A stretch of DNA of 42,284 bases from Phaeoceros laevis (GCA_049999765.1 JBNGIQ010007851.1:1-42284), one strand, 5' to 3'. Shown: positions 11,301 through 23,655, counted from the first letter of the stretch. Program-made: numbers and translations. Notes: generated by a model not told the origin, from the letters alone.

Positions 11301-14300
11301 GGAATGGACTGCCCGGAACCAGTACAAGGAGGACGGAAGAGGCAAGCACAAGTGTTGAGCTTGGCAGAGGGGAACAGCAGACAATCAAGCAAGCTCTTTT
11401 GCCGAAAGTGTTGGGGGTGTGGTCAAGAGAGCGAGGATATGAAAGTCGGTGACCCAACGAGAATTTGCCCCGCTCGAGTTGGCTCAGTTAAAGGTTCTGC
11501 CAATTCACGGAGGACTGCTACTCGTGAACGTGGTGGAGGAGCTCTTGCATCTGCTGTGTCCCTATTGGATAAAATCTTGGGGACTGCCGAGGTCCTCGAG
11601 AAATTCCAGGAAGCTAGCCCAGAAAATCTTGGGCGGGTAAAGCTTCCCGGTTCTATCAAGGACCGGATACGCAGCACCCAGCAGCAATTGGAGGCTTTGG
11701 AACAGGAGCTATTTGGCCAGCCAAGGGACCTAAAAGGATTGCGTCGCATGCCGAAGAAACAGGGGAATAGGGACAGTGAAATGTCAGAAGCCGTACAGAG
11801 TAGCCTCCAAGAAAGGAGAAAGAAAGGGCTAGAAAAGCATATGAGGCGAATGGACAACCGAAGCATGATTGACCAGGTGGGAGAAAACCTGTGGAACATC
11901 CAGAAGACCAGGGAGGGTCCTGTTAACAGAATTCTGTCTGGGAGGTCCGAGTCTGAAAAGCCAAAACGGCATGCAGTCGAAGCCGCTGGACAGGAAACTG
12001 AGCTCGGAAATGCTTCTTCAAGGGGGAAAGGCAAGGGCAACCAGCTGAAGAGAGCCATGAGATTGCAAAAGCAACAGGTGAAGGAGAAATCCTTCTTTTC
12101 TATGCAACTCGAAGACTTCGAGTTCCTTAAAGACTTACAACAGTCGTTGCAGAAACTGAAGCACACTTCAAATGGCGACGAATGTGTTTCCACACCTCTT
12201 GACAAGGTGCCACAAAGTTACAAGACTATTATGAAACGGGACAGACCGAGTGGACAAGAGAAAACTAGTGTGTTGTCCAGCAAAGTTCAACGACGTCACA
12301 GAAAACCTTCATGCGGTCGAATTCATGGAAAGTCACTACACGGATCTGGTAGAAACTCTCAGGAACTGGCCCTTCCGGAGGAATCTGGTGGTGACATTGG
12401 TCCGTGGGACACTGATAAGGACTCGGTGAGAGCCAACAGGTCGAACATGGCAAAGACAAAGCGCCGTGGCGCAGGGGTACCAGGCACCTCGCGTACGAGA
12501 CAAACATCAGCACGAATGAAAAGGAGCAGAAAGATTAATGAGCAACGCTGTGGAAGGAGCCGAAGAGCTGTCACAGCTGAAAAGGATCAAAACCTAGATC
12601 CTCAGGACTGTTTCATATTCAAGGCTGGGACCGAAAGCTTAAGGTCTCGTAAGATTCAGCACTCTTTGCCGGATCCGCCTGTGAGGGAATTCCAACGGCA
12701 GGGCATGCTCACATTGTCAGCTGAAAGCTCTCACTTGGAGAGTTTAGCTCAAGGCGACCTGATCAGGCCGAATTCTCCTACCCAGGTAGAGTGCATGAGC
12801 TCCTCAGATGTAATCACGAGTATTGGAACTGCGGGTGCTGCATCACTGATGTCAGGTGGGCAAGATCTTCTCCTAGAAAAGCATGCAGGGGACGCCTCGA
12901 CCAGCCATTGTGATGACAGGCTCAAGGTAGAGACTGTTGCGACTCAAGTCACCAGTACTGATCTGGATCCGTTCTGGAGTGCCCAGGCAGATGACAATTG
13001 TGTGCAGGGACTGAGACCTTCAAGCATAGCCGAAGATCTCAATGAGATACTCGACGAAGCTTCTACCCTAACTGAAGGTTTAGGGTACACTTCTGCTGTG
13101 CCCGCTCTTGGCTCCTCACGATTGCATGGGAAGCCTGCAGTTGGATCCAGCTGGGACAAAATCTGGGAGGAGGTGTGCAGGAGCATTGACAGCGAGTTGG
13201 AGGGTTTGGCGTCCCAAGCTCAGTCGTCTGGTCTAAACAAGTCGGTTGATACGGTGAAGCGGTGGGAGCACAGGCACCGGCTCCAGGCAACTCACAGGCG
13301 GGAGTCGCTGTCAAGAGAACTTGACTCTGAATTGGACTCTCCTGTGGCGGGGGGAGAACTTCTGGAGTCGGATGTAGACGTTACTGCCCAAACTGACGGG
13401 CCTTCAATAGACTCCGTACTTGGATCTCTGTCGCAGCAGGTGAGGGAGTGGGATGAGCGGCTGCGCACAGCGACTTCCTCAGCTGTGGCCTCATCTTGGG
13501 CCATTAGTGAAAACTCTCGTCTATCGAAGCAGACTACTTCTTGGGAAGGAGTGCCTTCAATAGCTACCGACGGGACTGCCGATGGCACCCATGGCCAGTT
13601 TGTCATCAAGGATATGTTACCTGTCTCTGAAGTGGACAGCAGTTTGCTGTCTCGCCCAGCTCAAACACTCTGGCGACGAACCCGGACCGACGATAGCTTT
13701 TCAGGGAAAGAGACATTGAATCCGACCATGTGGAAGGATGCCAACATCGTTCGTGGGATACAAAGGAGAACTACAGTTTGTTTGGAAGGGAAGGGGGATT
13801 CAGATGGTGTGAGCTCTGAAACAGGAAGTCCAGTCTCGCCACTAGGGTTGTGCTTCGACGCCATCCATGATATGCAGGCACGGAACAGAGGTGGAGCCGA
13901 CCGGGGTAATTTGGACGGTGTAGCTCACAGCAGTCATGGTGTGCCCCACGGCGAGGCTAATTCTCTGTTGCGGTGCCAGGCAGCAAAAGATGTAAAGCAG
14001 AGCGAACGTGATGGAGTAAGAAAATTGTGGGCACACAGAGATGTTGAAGCCAGTAATGCAGGTTCAAGTGTCTTGGTTCTTCCGTGTCGTCCCAGGACAA
14101 GGGCGGCTAACCGAGGGAATGCGGAAGACAAATTCGCTAGGCAAACGGCAAAGGATGACTCTGAACTCCCAACAGAGGCTGGACATTCGGGACGCCATGG
14201 CCAAGCAAAGTGCTTGTTTCTAACAGCCGATGAAACGAATGCTGATGGTCGCCAGTGCAAGGCAGGGGAGATCGTGTCGACTTCCCTGTCGTCCTTCGGC

Positions 14301-14420
14301 CTGCTGGACATGGGTGAGTCTCTGCTGACTGCATCAATCGACTTTTCCCTTTGGAGTTCCGAAGTAATCCTTGACATTTTTGAACATCCGGATACCTCAA
14401 CGAGCATAGTCCCTTTCTAA
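8329..14420 (+). CDS. CEP295/Ana1-like centriole assembly protein (putative)
   Basis: CEP295/Ana1 drives centriole-to-centrosome conversion and daughter-centriole elongation. Proposed exons: 8329-8421, 8499-8570 (or to 8600), 8630-8785, 8869-8985, 9072-9155, 9360-9525, 9652-9899, 9971-10082 and 10771-14420, giving about 1,565 aa. From exon 4 onward all phases agree. The call rests on the N-terminal coiled-coil block, compared from memory with CEP295. RRARLVQ..RRE..., LKWEAGQRHRLEELQEEL, ALDGVGQAHRAAS and ALQIEERRCCAALRYAEALEK follow the same order as EEL-AEWE, LRSMGEGHQQA and AAERKRKADLRHKEALK there. More charged coiled coil follows to about residue 350. The last exon (about 1,217 codons) is basic, Ser/Gln-rich and apparently disordered. 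I see no C-terminal ALMS motif. The start is the first ATG. The exon 2/3 junction is unresolved. The gene could instead be another coiled-coil protein; I hold the family call at moderate confidence. Confidence 0.55.
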
Positions 14421-15196
14421 GCGGCTTCTAGTACTCCCTCTCGGTTTATGGCTGATGATGAAGTGTCAGTTGACTGCTCCATAGCCGGAACTAGTGCTGC
14501 TGGAAGTAGTAGCCTCTCGCTGCTCTAGACTGCCTTGTCCTGCTCGAAGTCATGACGACAGTGCATTATTGGCGATAGGGGTTCCTTGCCGACGTAGCCC
14601 AATCAACGAGGGACACTGCTGTACATATTAACACGTGCTGGAGGGACATGATGGCGAGGCAGCCGCTAAAGGCTTCATAGAGGCCAGGGAGGATAGATAG
14701 ATAGATAAATGTCAAGTCGAAATTACATGCACGCCCGAGGTGTGACCCGGCAGCTAACTGCGTAACCATGTCAAAAACCTGGTACTGTAGTGTAGTGCCA
14801 GGCGAAACTTTGCGAGCTTTTCAACGGGCAACATGTCCCTGTCTGGTCAAGACTTTGTGAGGTCAAGAGCCGAGAAAATACAACCACCACAAATTGGCGG
14901 AAAGGCAGATGTGCTAAAGAATAAATACAGGAACTAAGGGATCTTAGTGTCAAGACTAAACGTGCTGTATGTAGCTCAGAGACCAGAGAGCTGACGCCCT
15001 CCTCAAATATACAGGAGCTCAGAGTACCTGTAAACTATGTGTTACTTCGCCTCAAACTTATGCTGATGAATGCAGAGGTGGCTAGGCTTCCAGTTCAAGG
15101 TACAGCACAATCATGCGAGAGGGGTGTCTCACCTTCAGCTGAGGCATCTCAGCTCTGGAATATCAAAAACGAGGTTGGAGAACAGAGGACGAAAGC
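14421..15196. other. Intergenic between convergent genes
   Basis: This is the 3'-to-3' gap between the CEP295-like gene (+) and myosin VIII (-). It contains no supported gene. A short GATA run (GATAGATAGATAAAT, about 14693-14707) is the only simple repeat. Both 3' UTRs must lie here. Confidence 0.5.
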
Positions 15197-18100
15197 TCAG
15201 GTATTTGCCCTCTTGCCCCACCATTTCTTCTTGTTCTTGTCTCCCGAGTCTTGAGTCCCAAGCCTCTGAAGAACAGCCTTCGTCTCTCGGAGTCTCACCT
15301 TGAAATCCCTCTTCCATACATCGAACCGCTGTTTTAACTTCCTCAGTTCGTGCTCCGGATTCAGGTTTGCATCGGTTTGGCCCGATTTCACCTCAACCAG
15401 GAACTCAGCATCATCATCAAAGACCTGCGTCCTGTGGTCAAATTCCTTGACCAAGTGGCCCACTACTGGTCTTCCCACGTCCAACTCCTTCGCTTGAAGG
15501 ACATCGTTGCCAGAACTAGGAGTGTTACGGACGGGAGTAGCATTTGGCTCAGGGGTTTTGGTCCCCAGAGAGGTCGCGTCATCCCAGTCAAAATCATCGT
15601 CTTCATGAGGCAGTATATGCCTTGCTGCCCTTTGCAGTTTGGGGACTGTAATCCGCAAATTCATGCCATCCTCAGGTCGTGTCGGTTGTACCTCGGAGTC
15701 GTCGTTGGCAAGGGATTTCTTGGCTGCAGCCAAACTCACCTGTAAAGAAGTCATTTGCTGTTGCCAGACTTCCTCCATGGATGACATCTTTGCCTCGTAC
15801 TCTAGCCATCGGTCTTCATACTGATTCAGCCGCTGCCGTAGATTACTGTTATCCTCCTCCTGTTCCCTGAGTGCTTCTTCTGCAGCCAAGGCCCTCCTCT
15901 TCCATTCTAGCAGCTCTGAAGCTTGAGCCTCCAGCAATGTGTCTGCAATCGCCCTCTCTTCTGCACGCACTGTTTCTTCAACTTTGGCTCTTTCTTCTGC
16001 ACGGATCCTTTCCTCTGCCTTCACCAAGTCGATGTTCTGGTGAAAGACCGCAAGTCCATCAGAAAGTGGCCATATATTCCAAGCAGGGCACTCAAATCCC
16101 GCAAAACGAAGGCATCCATTACTGTCCGTGGAAATAGCTACTTGCGTTGTGCAGACAGAGGAAAGACAGTTCATTGGAAAACAGAGACATGTCGGATTCC
16201 TTAGACGCTCAGGTACCTCGACTTGCTTGCAAGCAGAATCACTTTGCTTGGTTTGGTTTTCCCAATCTTCAGCATCGGATGTCAATCCAAGTAGAGCATC
16301 CCTCTGAGCAAGGCTCTCTGCAGCCAGTCTCTCTGCAGCAAGCCTCTCCTGTTCGATTTCATCCCGCCGTGCTTTGAGCTCCCTCCTGGCTAGCCACACT
16401 CGGGCAACTAGATACAAGGCAGGGCATAAGACAAGGGATGTATGCAAAACTGATCATCACACCACCCTCAAGCTCGATACCTTTTTGCGCAGCAATAATA
16501 GCATCGCGAATTCCATGAAAAGCCATCTCTGCTGCTCTTCTCTTCACATGTTTCTGTATTGTCACAGCCGCTCTGTGCTCGTCCAGAAGTACCTTGAAGA
16601 GCCTCCTAGCCTTAGCACCTCTTGCCCCTGAAGAGACCATGGGAGGCAATGTGAATACCAAACCAATTCCTTGAGGAAGATTCTAACTCAGAACGAACGT
16701 ACACAGAAAGATTCTAACTCAGAACGAAGGTACACAGGAAGATTCTAACGCGAACGACGTACACAGTAAACCCAGTGTAGTCGAAGGAAAGGCTTACAAG
16801 CTTGTGCAAAAATTGTGGCCTTCCGCAACCGTTTAAACTCACGACGTTCTCTGTAACCCCTGAAGACTTTCTGAACAGCAAGCACTCCTTGCAATGTCCG
16901 TAGTCTCAAATCCTCAAGCTTACCTATCTGCAATTAAGAGTTACAGACTGACGCTGAAATCTTGTATCGAAACTTCAACAACGCCAACATGGAGCAGACT
17001 TTCAAGGAAGTTAGAAAAGACATGTTGCGTACTTGGCCAGCACGAAAAAACAGCTTGGTCAGGCCGACTTGATACATTTCTGGATGAATCCCAAATTGAT
17101 GCAGAATTGCCACACAAACACTTAGGATGTCCTGCTGTTCAGCAACACTCTTCATAAGCAGGAATCCATACCTGCATTAAAACAACTGGACTTGATCAGC
17201 ATGACCTACAAGTTCCGAGCTCTCAACAGGACAGAGTCATCAAAGCTAACAGTCTGAAGGTGACCTCTCCGCAAATTTCTGATGTAGATGCCGTGTGGGA
17301 TATCCTGACCGAGATATCCTCACCACTTCCAAAACTCCACAGCATCTTAGTTGCTGCAATACAAGTTCTTGCTCATAAGCACCTGGGTGCTGCAGTTTAT
17401 TTGGCTTAATACAACGGATGAAGTGTGGGGCAGTGCTCTCCAGTCTCTGCATCAACTTTGACAGCTGGCCCTGTGCAGATAGAAAAAGTTGCATCCACGT
17501 TAGTGAAATTTCTATTTAGTACTCAGATTAGCGATTTTGAAAGGGCTTACTTTAAATTTCGTGGAAACACTCTGCTTCTGAGATTCAGCACCACCCAGTC
17601 CTCTTCGCGTTGGACTGATAAGCTTCTGTACGCTCTGGGCAATTTCTGCTGCAATAAGCTGAGGTAATGAACTCTCACATGAAGAGAGAAGATTCAGAAG
17701 ATCAGCATGCAGCAGATCTCTGTTCTTCTCCAAAAAACCTGTTGTATCATACACAACCTGCACCGAAACAAACAGGACAATCCTTATTTCAACTCCCACC
17801 CTCAACTCACCCTTGTCCCAGTACCTACACAAGTAAAAAAGCCCCTACTCACATCTCCAGCGTAGTGGCAGACTCGAAAGCCCTTGTTTCGTTCTCCTTT
17901 GAAACATGCATTAGTCTTCAAATGCTCATTGAGTTTTTGAGCCAGAGTGTAATCCGTAGCTCGAGGGAATGTGCACTCTTCATCGAGCAACGAGATCAAC
18001 CCAAGGGGTCTCTACACAATGAAAGAAATCAAATGCCTTAAATTAAATCAGGTAAAACTGCAAGATTCAATGATACTCCATCTACAGTAAGAAATTCTGG

Positions 18101-21100
18101 AGTTCGAATAATCAGAAAGAACTTCTTCACACCTTCTCAATCAGATCTAAGCACTCTTGGTTGTCTTCGAACTCAACTTTTGTCCAGTCAATCCCTTCCG
18201 CATTGTACTCCTGAGCCACAATTCAGCTCAAAAAACTGTATNNNNNNNNNNNNNNNNNNNNNNNNNNNNNNNNNNNNNNNNNNNNNNNNNNNNNNNNNNN
18301 NNNNNNNNNNNNNNNNNNNNNNNNNNNNNNNNNNNNNNNNNTCAGCTCAAAAAACTGTATGAAGGACCTCAACAGAGTAGTCACGGCTGGTCGGAAAAGC
18401 AGAGGCTCAAATGTCAACAGCAGATGGTGTCGCACACAGGGAACCAACCTCTTGTTCTAGCTTAAACAAATGCCGGTTAAAGTGCTGCTGCAACCTCTCA
18501 TTGGCAAAATTGATGCAGAGTTGCTCAAAACTGTTTTTCTGAAAGTTCGTACCAAGACAATTAGAAGAACATATCAAAGCACAGAACAGGAATAGCTAGA
18601 TCCATTGACTGCTAGCAGATATTTATAATACCTTGAATGATTCAAAACCGTATATGTCCAGAATGCTGATAGATCTGCCTGTTCTGCGCTTCCCCACTTG
18701 TAGAGATTTATTTACTCTTTCAACCAGCCAATCAAAAAGACCTGCGTAGATGGCCTTGGCTAATGCATCTCTTGAGTCCATGGCCTGCCGTAGCCAAGAA
18801 CAGGTGTTAGAGGCTTTCCTATCTATTTCAAAAAAGCACAGGAGCAAGCAATCTCACGGACCAGCACCTGCAGAAAAGGGCATAGCAATGCAACAGACCT
18901 GTGTATGGTTAAGCCTTTGAACAATATCCTCATATCCTGCTCGAATCTTACGGGTACAGAGTGCTTCAATCAGCTCTTGAGGTATGCACTGCAACAATAT
19001 TGCAGCAGCTTCAAGTGCTGCACACCACCAATCACTTAATGAGGAAATGAGTTTAGACAGAATGCTTCCTCTTAGTGAGCTGTGCAAGAATCACAGTGCA
19101 GCTCTCCTTACCTTCGTCATCATTGACAGTAACATGGCCATCATTATCAACCACAGAAAAGGAAATATTTCCAATCCAAAGTACGGCTGCGAGCATTGCA
19201 AAAGCAAGCTCTTGCTGCTCTTCGGTGATTTGCACAATATTCATAGCAGACTGCAAGACAGACATTCAGAAAATATCCCAGATCATCAGATCATTCTAAA
19301 GGTAAACCAAAGGTTCAAAAAGCACAATCATTCAATGACTTACCCTCACGATTTGAAATTCCTTACTGTCATCCACATTCTCAATCTGCATACAACCACT
19401 CTGGTTCAAGTAATGATAATACTCAGCAGGCCTCAGCAACAGTCTCTCTGCACCAGAGGCAAAATCCAGCTCTTAAAATTTAAGACTTGCAAAGCAACAT
19501 CATGCAATAAGCAACTCAAAGTAACAGCTAGCAGAAAATGCAGGACATATTTCTGCACATACTTAGTAGCCCTGCATCAGCACCAGCACACAGCTGATAG
19601 AAGATATGATAATTTCGCTCGCCTTCAGATTGATGAACAACTCGTGACTGCAAGTGCCAAAGAAACAAAGAACATATGAGACACCTCGGAGCAAACTTCC
19701 ACCATGCATGCAAATAGCAGACACTTCACAAACTGCTGGCAACTACGCAGAAGATGTACATAACTCACCTTCTCCAGCAGGTCTGTTGCACAGGAAAGCC
19801 ACGCAGCAGACACAGAGGATTAGTCAGCAGGACTAAGAGACACAGTTTCCGCCAGGTAATGCAGCTCACTTACCAAGCAAACTGAAACAACAATGTACTT
19901 ACAAGTTTGAATCCTAGCCCCACATATCTTCCCAGAACTGGCAAACTGGATATCAATGAGCTTGCCCTGGATGCCACAGATTGGAAATTAGCACGTAAAA
20001 TTGACAGACCTGATCAATCAGTTTATTGTTTCCCACAGTATATTCTCGTTATGTACTTACAAAGCGACTAGAGTTGTCATTCCTGAGAGTTTTGGCATTG
20101 CCAAATGCTTCCAGAATGGGATTCGTTTGCAAAATCTCATTCTCGACACCATTACCACCGCCAAGAGCTGCCAAATACTGCATTGCTATCTTGGCTGTTT
20201 CAGTTTTGCCTGCTCCACTTTCTCCACTGCAATAGAAACGGTCATCAGAAGAAAACATGAAAAAACAGACTTAATGAGTATCACCAGTCTCCTTTCTAGT
20301 TCAAGCTTGGTGCTTATAGAAGTCTGTTCAAATCAACGTACCTGATAATAATAGATTGATTAATTTCATCTGCAGCCACGCACCATAATATCAGCAGAGC
20401 TGCTAGGGAAGGGACAACCAACTCTACATATCCTGGGAAAGGGGTGACATGTTGCGTAGGCCAAACGAACCTGACACCATGGCATTGTATGCACTATCTG
20501 CCACAAGATAGACATGTGGCCCCAGATTCTCTCTGCTTTTCTTGCGATACGCTTGGATAAAATCAGCTGTGTATAGTGGTACCTTCTTGAATGGATTGAC
20601 TGCTATTAGAACAGGTCCAGCTCTGGTCTGTTCAAGAAATTCCAGTTCAGTGGATGATGCAAGTTATGGTGCAATTTAGATACTGTTCAGCTATACACAA
20701 TGGATCAACTAGCCTCACATAAATCATGTCCCGTTCATAGCGATACTGCAAATTGTGCAACACAGCAGGCTCATTGAGGTAGCTCAGCTGAGTAAGGTCA
20801 TCCACTCCCTCCAGTATATCTGGATTTGCTGGCTGTAAGTTGATTGTAGCTGTCTTGATAATCTTCACAGCAGAAAGGCAGTGTTCAGCAAAATGCAGTT
20901 GTATGAAGACAAGTGCTATCACAAGGACCAGAAGCTTTTCCCCATACTTGTCCACCAGGTGTCCGCACAGCAGTTTCCTCATCTGAGGTTGACTGAATGG
21001 CTCCAAGGAACCACTGATTTCCAGGTCCGAGACACCATACTCTTGCATTCTGCAATCATAAGTCAAATGCTCGTCAGCTCTCAAAGGATTACCTTACTCT

Positions 21101-22350
21101 GATAGAATCAAACACACAAGCGCAGGACATGAGAAATGCAATGTGACCACAAACGAGAGAGAAAAGGGACCGAGCTTGGTTGTGCATGAACCAGAGCATG
21201 AGAATCAATCAGTGATGAGATCGCTAGACAATTGGGACCGCGACACATGGACGAAAGCCGGTTTGGGCACATCGAGTGATCTTGCAGAGTGGTAAGATGG
21301 AGCAACCCTTCAAAGCACCAAGAATGCTATATGCAACAAACGCTCACCAGAAACACGCCAAAAATCCATCTAGGCCAGCCTTTCTGCAGGTGTCACCTCA
21401 CCAAGTCCTGGACAATATCCTTCAGCACAAAAGTGCTCGTGCCGTACCTTTTTCAAGCCGTGAACTCCCTCTTCATTCCACTTCCGGGACAGGGTTCTTG
21501 AAGTGGCGATAGACCGCGGATGTGGTGGACTTTCTGGAGGAGCCAAACCAGCAGATACTGGTGTCGTTGCAAAGCAGAAGCCCGCATCACCTGAAACAGG
21601 TGATGCAGCCCTAGAAAGCGGGCTTTTTGGTGGGGTCGTCAGAGCATCAAAGACATCTAAAGACGTGCCTTCAGACTCCTGAACTCCCTGCCCTTCCTGT
21701 GAATCCACTTTCGCACTAATGAAAGTGGGACTCGAGACCGCTGGAGGCTCTGCATTGAATACAGTGGGGATTGACACAATAGCTGTCTCTGCTTCCACGG
21801 CCAGAGCTGAAATGGCCACTTCGCTGCCATTCAGAGAGAATTCAGCATCCGGATCTTCGGTAACCTCCGGCAACGGAGCAGGAGACGAAAGAGGCCAAGT
21901 TTTGGCAAACGACTCTACACTGACGAGGTGGGAGGTAAGAAATGCAGGGGTATCTTCGCTGACCGGTGAGGCCGGAGTTGTCAGCAAATCAGCGCGAGTC
22001 AGAGCATCGCCGTCCCAAGGGTCCCAAGCTGCGTAATCTGATCCCTGCGCAACCTGTGCTCCATGGTCACTGTCTCCTTTGACCTCCACGGAGAGCGCTG
22101 GTTCCTGCTCCACTTGATCGCTCTCGAAAATGACCTGAGTCCGCCCGTTGGTAGGCCGAGCAGAAACCACGCCATCCACTGCCGAGCCGACTGTCTTCCT
22201 CAGCCGCACAGACGACGGCAAGCGAGCTCTTGAAGTCGGCCGCTTGGGCAGCACCGGAGGAACGTCCTTGGATTTGTCCTCCTGGCTCTTGATAGACTCC
22301 AGCAATTCTTCCAGGGTGCTCCGCGCCATGGTTGCGGCAACCTCGGCCAT
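15197..22350 (-). CDS. Class VIII myosin heavy chain (ATM1/VIII type)
   Basis: This is a plant-specific actin motor of plasmodesmata, the cell plate, phragmoplast guidance and endocytic sites. I traced 23 exons: 21448-22350, 20948-21049, 20719-20862, 20471-20627, 20342-20369, 20061-20226, 19903-19966, 19769-19782, 19563-19647, 19344-19447, 19112-19250, 18899-19017, 18632-18784, 18449-18538, 18133-18210, 17853-18011, 17551-17757, 17265-17470, 17033-17171, 16798-16927, 16481-16627, 16217-16407 and 15197-16036. They sum to 4365 nt (1454 aa). The N-terminus has the class VIII block [11 protein letters not shown] and [15 protein letters not shown]. An SH3-like segment follows (RVWC...IQSTSDEE). 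The motor contains [10 protein letters not shown] (P-loop), NDNSSRF (switch I), DIYGFESF (switch II) and FIRCIKPN. At least three IQ-type motifs follow ([39 protein letters not shown]), then an Ala/Glu-rich coiled coil and the class VIII tail end [14 protein letters not shown]...KKKWWGK. It is longer than Arabidopsis ATM1 (about 1166 aa), mainly through a roughly 300-residue N-terminal exon. The start is the first ATG in frame. No disruption was seen. Confidence 0.96.
16679..16770. repeat. 31-bp tandem repeat, three copies, in a myosin intron
   Basis: Copies start at 16679, 16710 and 16741, each beginning GATTCTAAC and ending in a GTACACAG(A/G/T)AA block. The third copy is one base shorter and more diverged. 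They fill 92 of the 170 bases of the intron between exons 20 and 21 (16628-16797). Confidence 0.85.
18242..18341. other. Assembly gap (100 N) with identical flanks
   Basis: The gap lies in the myosin intron 18211-18448. The 19 bases just left of it (18223-18241) and just right of it (18342-18360) are identical, TCAGCTCAAAAAACTGTAT. The placeholder length of 100 suggests a scaffold join of unknown size. The flanks suggest the two contigs actually overlap. Confidence 0.95.
19769..19782 (-). other. 14-nt micro-exon of myosin VIII
   Basis: The minus-strand sequence ACCTGCTGGAGAAG lies between a CAACAG acceptor and a GTGAGT donor. It joins IQT to Y-LLEK-SRVVHQ and restores the invariant myosin LLEKSRVV motif. 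The phases are 1 before and 0 after, so no alternative is needed. Confidence 0.85.
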
Positions 22351-22856
22351 CCAAGCTTCAGACAATGCGCTCCACCAGTCCTGTCAGCCCTGACTGACAA
22401 TTGAGCAACATCAAGTCCGGATCCGCCTGGCAACGTGTTCTCCTAAGCCGGCCGAATGCCTCCACAACCACGGTCCCTGCCCCTGCCAGAGTGCCAACCC
22501 TGACACGCCCTCTGGGCAGCCCGGCCCGCATCACAGCTCAAGAATACAGCCCAGCCAACAGCTGTGCTTCACAGCCAATACGCATTTCAACACCGCCCTG
22601 CTTGAAACCCCGGACGAGCCATCTGTCCCCCTGTACGCGCACCAGCGGCACCACCGCTTCACGCATTTGTGTCTGCGACAGCCCGGAAGTTGCATGGGCG
22701 AGCCAAGCGGGGAGATCGCGCGCATAGAGGACTCGACAAGTACTGGCGCCCAATGTGTAGGATTCGGCCATGCCCCCAGGTGGGGACGGCAATCGGAGGA
22801 GACGCGCGGATCGAATTGCGTCACAGGACGGGGTCCAGGCAAGCTAGCGAGAGAGG

Positions 22857-22956
22857 NNNNNNNNNNNNNNNNNNNNNNNNNNNNNNNNNNNNNNNNNNNN
22901 NNNNNNNNNNNNNNNNNNNNNNNNNNNNNNNNNNNNNNNNNNNNNNNNNNNNNNNN
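22857..22956. other. Assembly gap (100 N)
   Basis: The flanks are purine-rich (CGAGAGAGG on the left, GAGAGAAAGCGAG on the right), so the break probably fell in a GA-rich simple repeat. Unlike the gap at 18242, no clear end overlap is visible, and real sequence is likely missing from the myosin 5' region. Confidence 0.95.
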
Positions 22957-23511
22957 GAGAGAAAGCGAGAATGGGCGGCCTGCTTGGGTTGCCTGCGGTG
23001 TCGGATCATCACAGAGGCCGCGCGCCAAGGTTCGAGCGCCTGCTGAAGAGGCCGTGGCTGGTCCTATGGCCCGCTACCGGAAAGCGGTATTCAATTTGGC
23101 GTGACGCGAACTTCCGGCACCCGGCTGGTGGGGCCTGTGAAGCCCGGGCTATTTGAATTGTCAAACGGTAAAAACTGTACGGGCAGAAGAGCCTCGAGAA
23201 CCTCCGTGCAGAACATTGGGAACGCAATTCTAGATGTCTTCCACATCCCTAATAGGGTATTCTCAAATCTCACCTAAAATTACCTCCATAGCCCCAATGA
23301 TCCAGATCTCCACAGCGCAAATTTATATGACACCATACATGCTATACAGGCTATGCATCACTTAGGTAACTGAAGTGAAATGCTTGAGCTCAAAAGCATT
23401 AAATTGCTTAAATTGTGAAGGTTGCAATATGAATATCCCTACACCTACTTTAGGTATTTCAGGGCTCCATTGTTAGATATATATTATCCCTCTTATCTCA
23501 AGGATAGACTT

Positions 23512-23563
23512 GATATTTATTTGTCAAAAATTTATAGGATATTTATTTGTCAAAAATTTATAT
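23512..23563. repeat. 26-bp tandem duplication
   Basis: GATATTTATTTGTCAAAAAT plus six more bases is present at 23512-23537 and again at 23538-23563 with one difference at the last base. It lies in the AT-rich island downstream of the Gnk2-like gene. Confidence 0.9.
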
Positions 23564-23607
23564 TATAGTAGTGTATCAAATTACATAGGAACGAATCCTT
23601 TTACGAA

Positions 23608-23655
23608 CAATAGTGCTCTTCTTTGTGTTGCCAATAGTGCTCTTCTTTGTGTTGC
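23608..23655. repeat. 24-bp perfect tandem duplication
   Basis: The unit CAATAGTGCTCTTCTTTGTG plus TTGC occurs at 23608-23631 and 23632-23655 without a mismatch, so it is probably young. It is 53 bp from the 26-bp duplication, and both lie just 3' of the Gnk2-like gene. Confidence 0.92.

Noticed and set aside
18984-19679. 231-codon plus-strand open frame
   Set aside because: It is antisense to four myosin exons and the introns between them. It has no recognised domain and is chance openness in AT-rich introns.
22531-23104. Open frames on both strands spanning the N run
   Set aside because: They are open only because N codons cannot be stops. The flanking residues show no domain.
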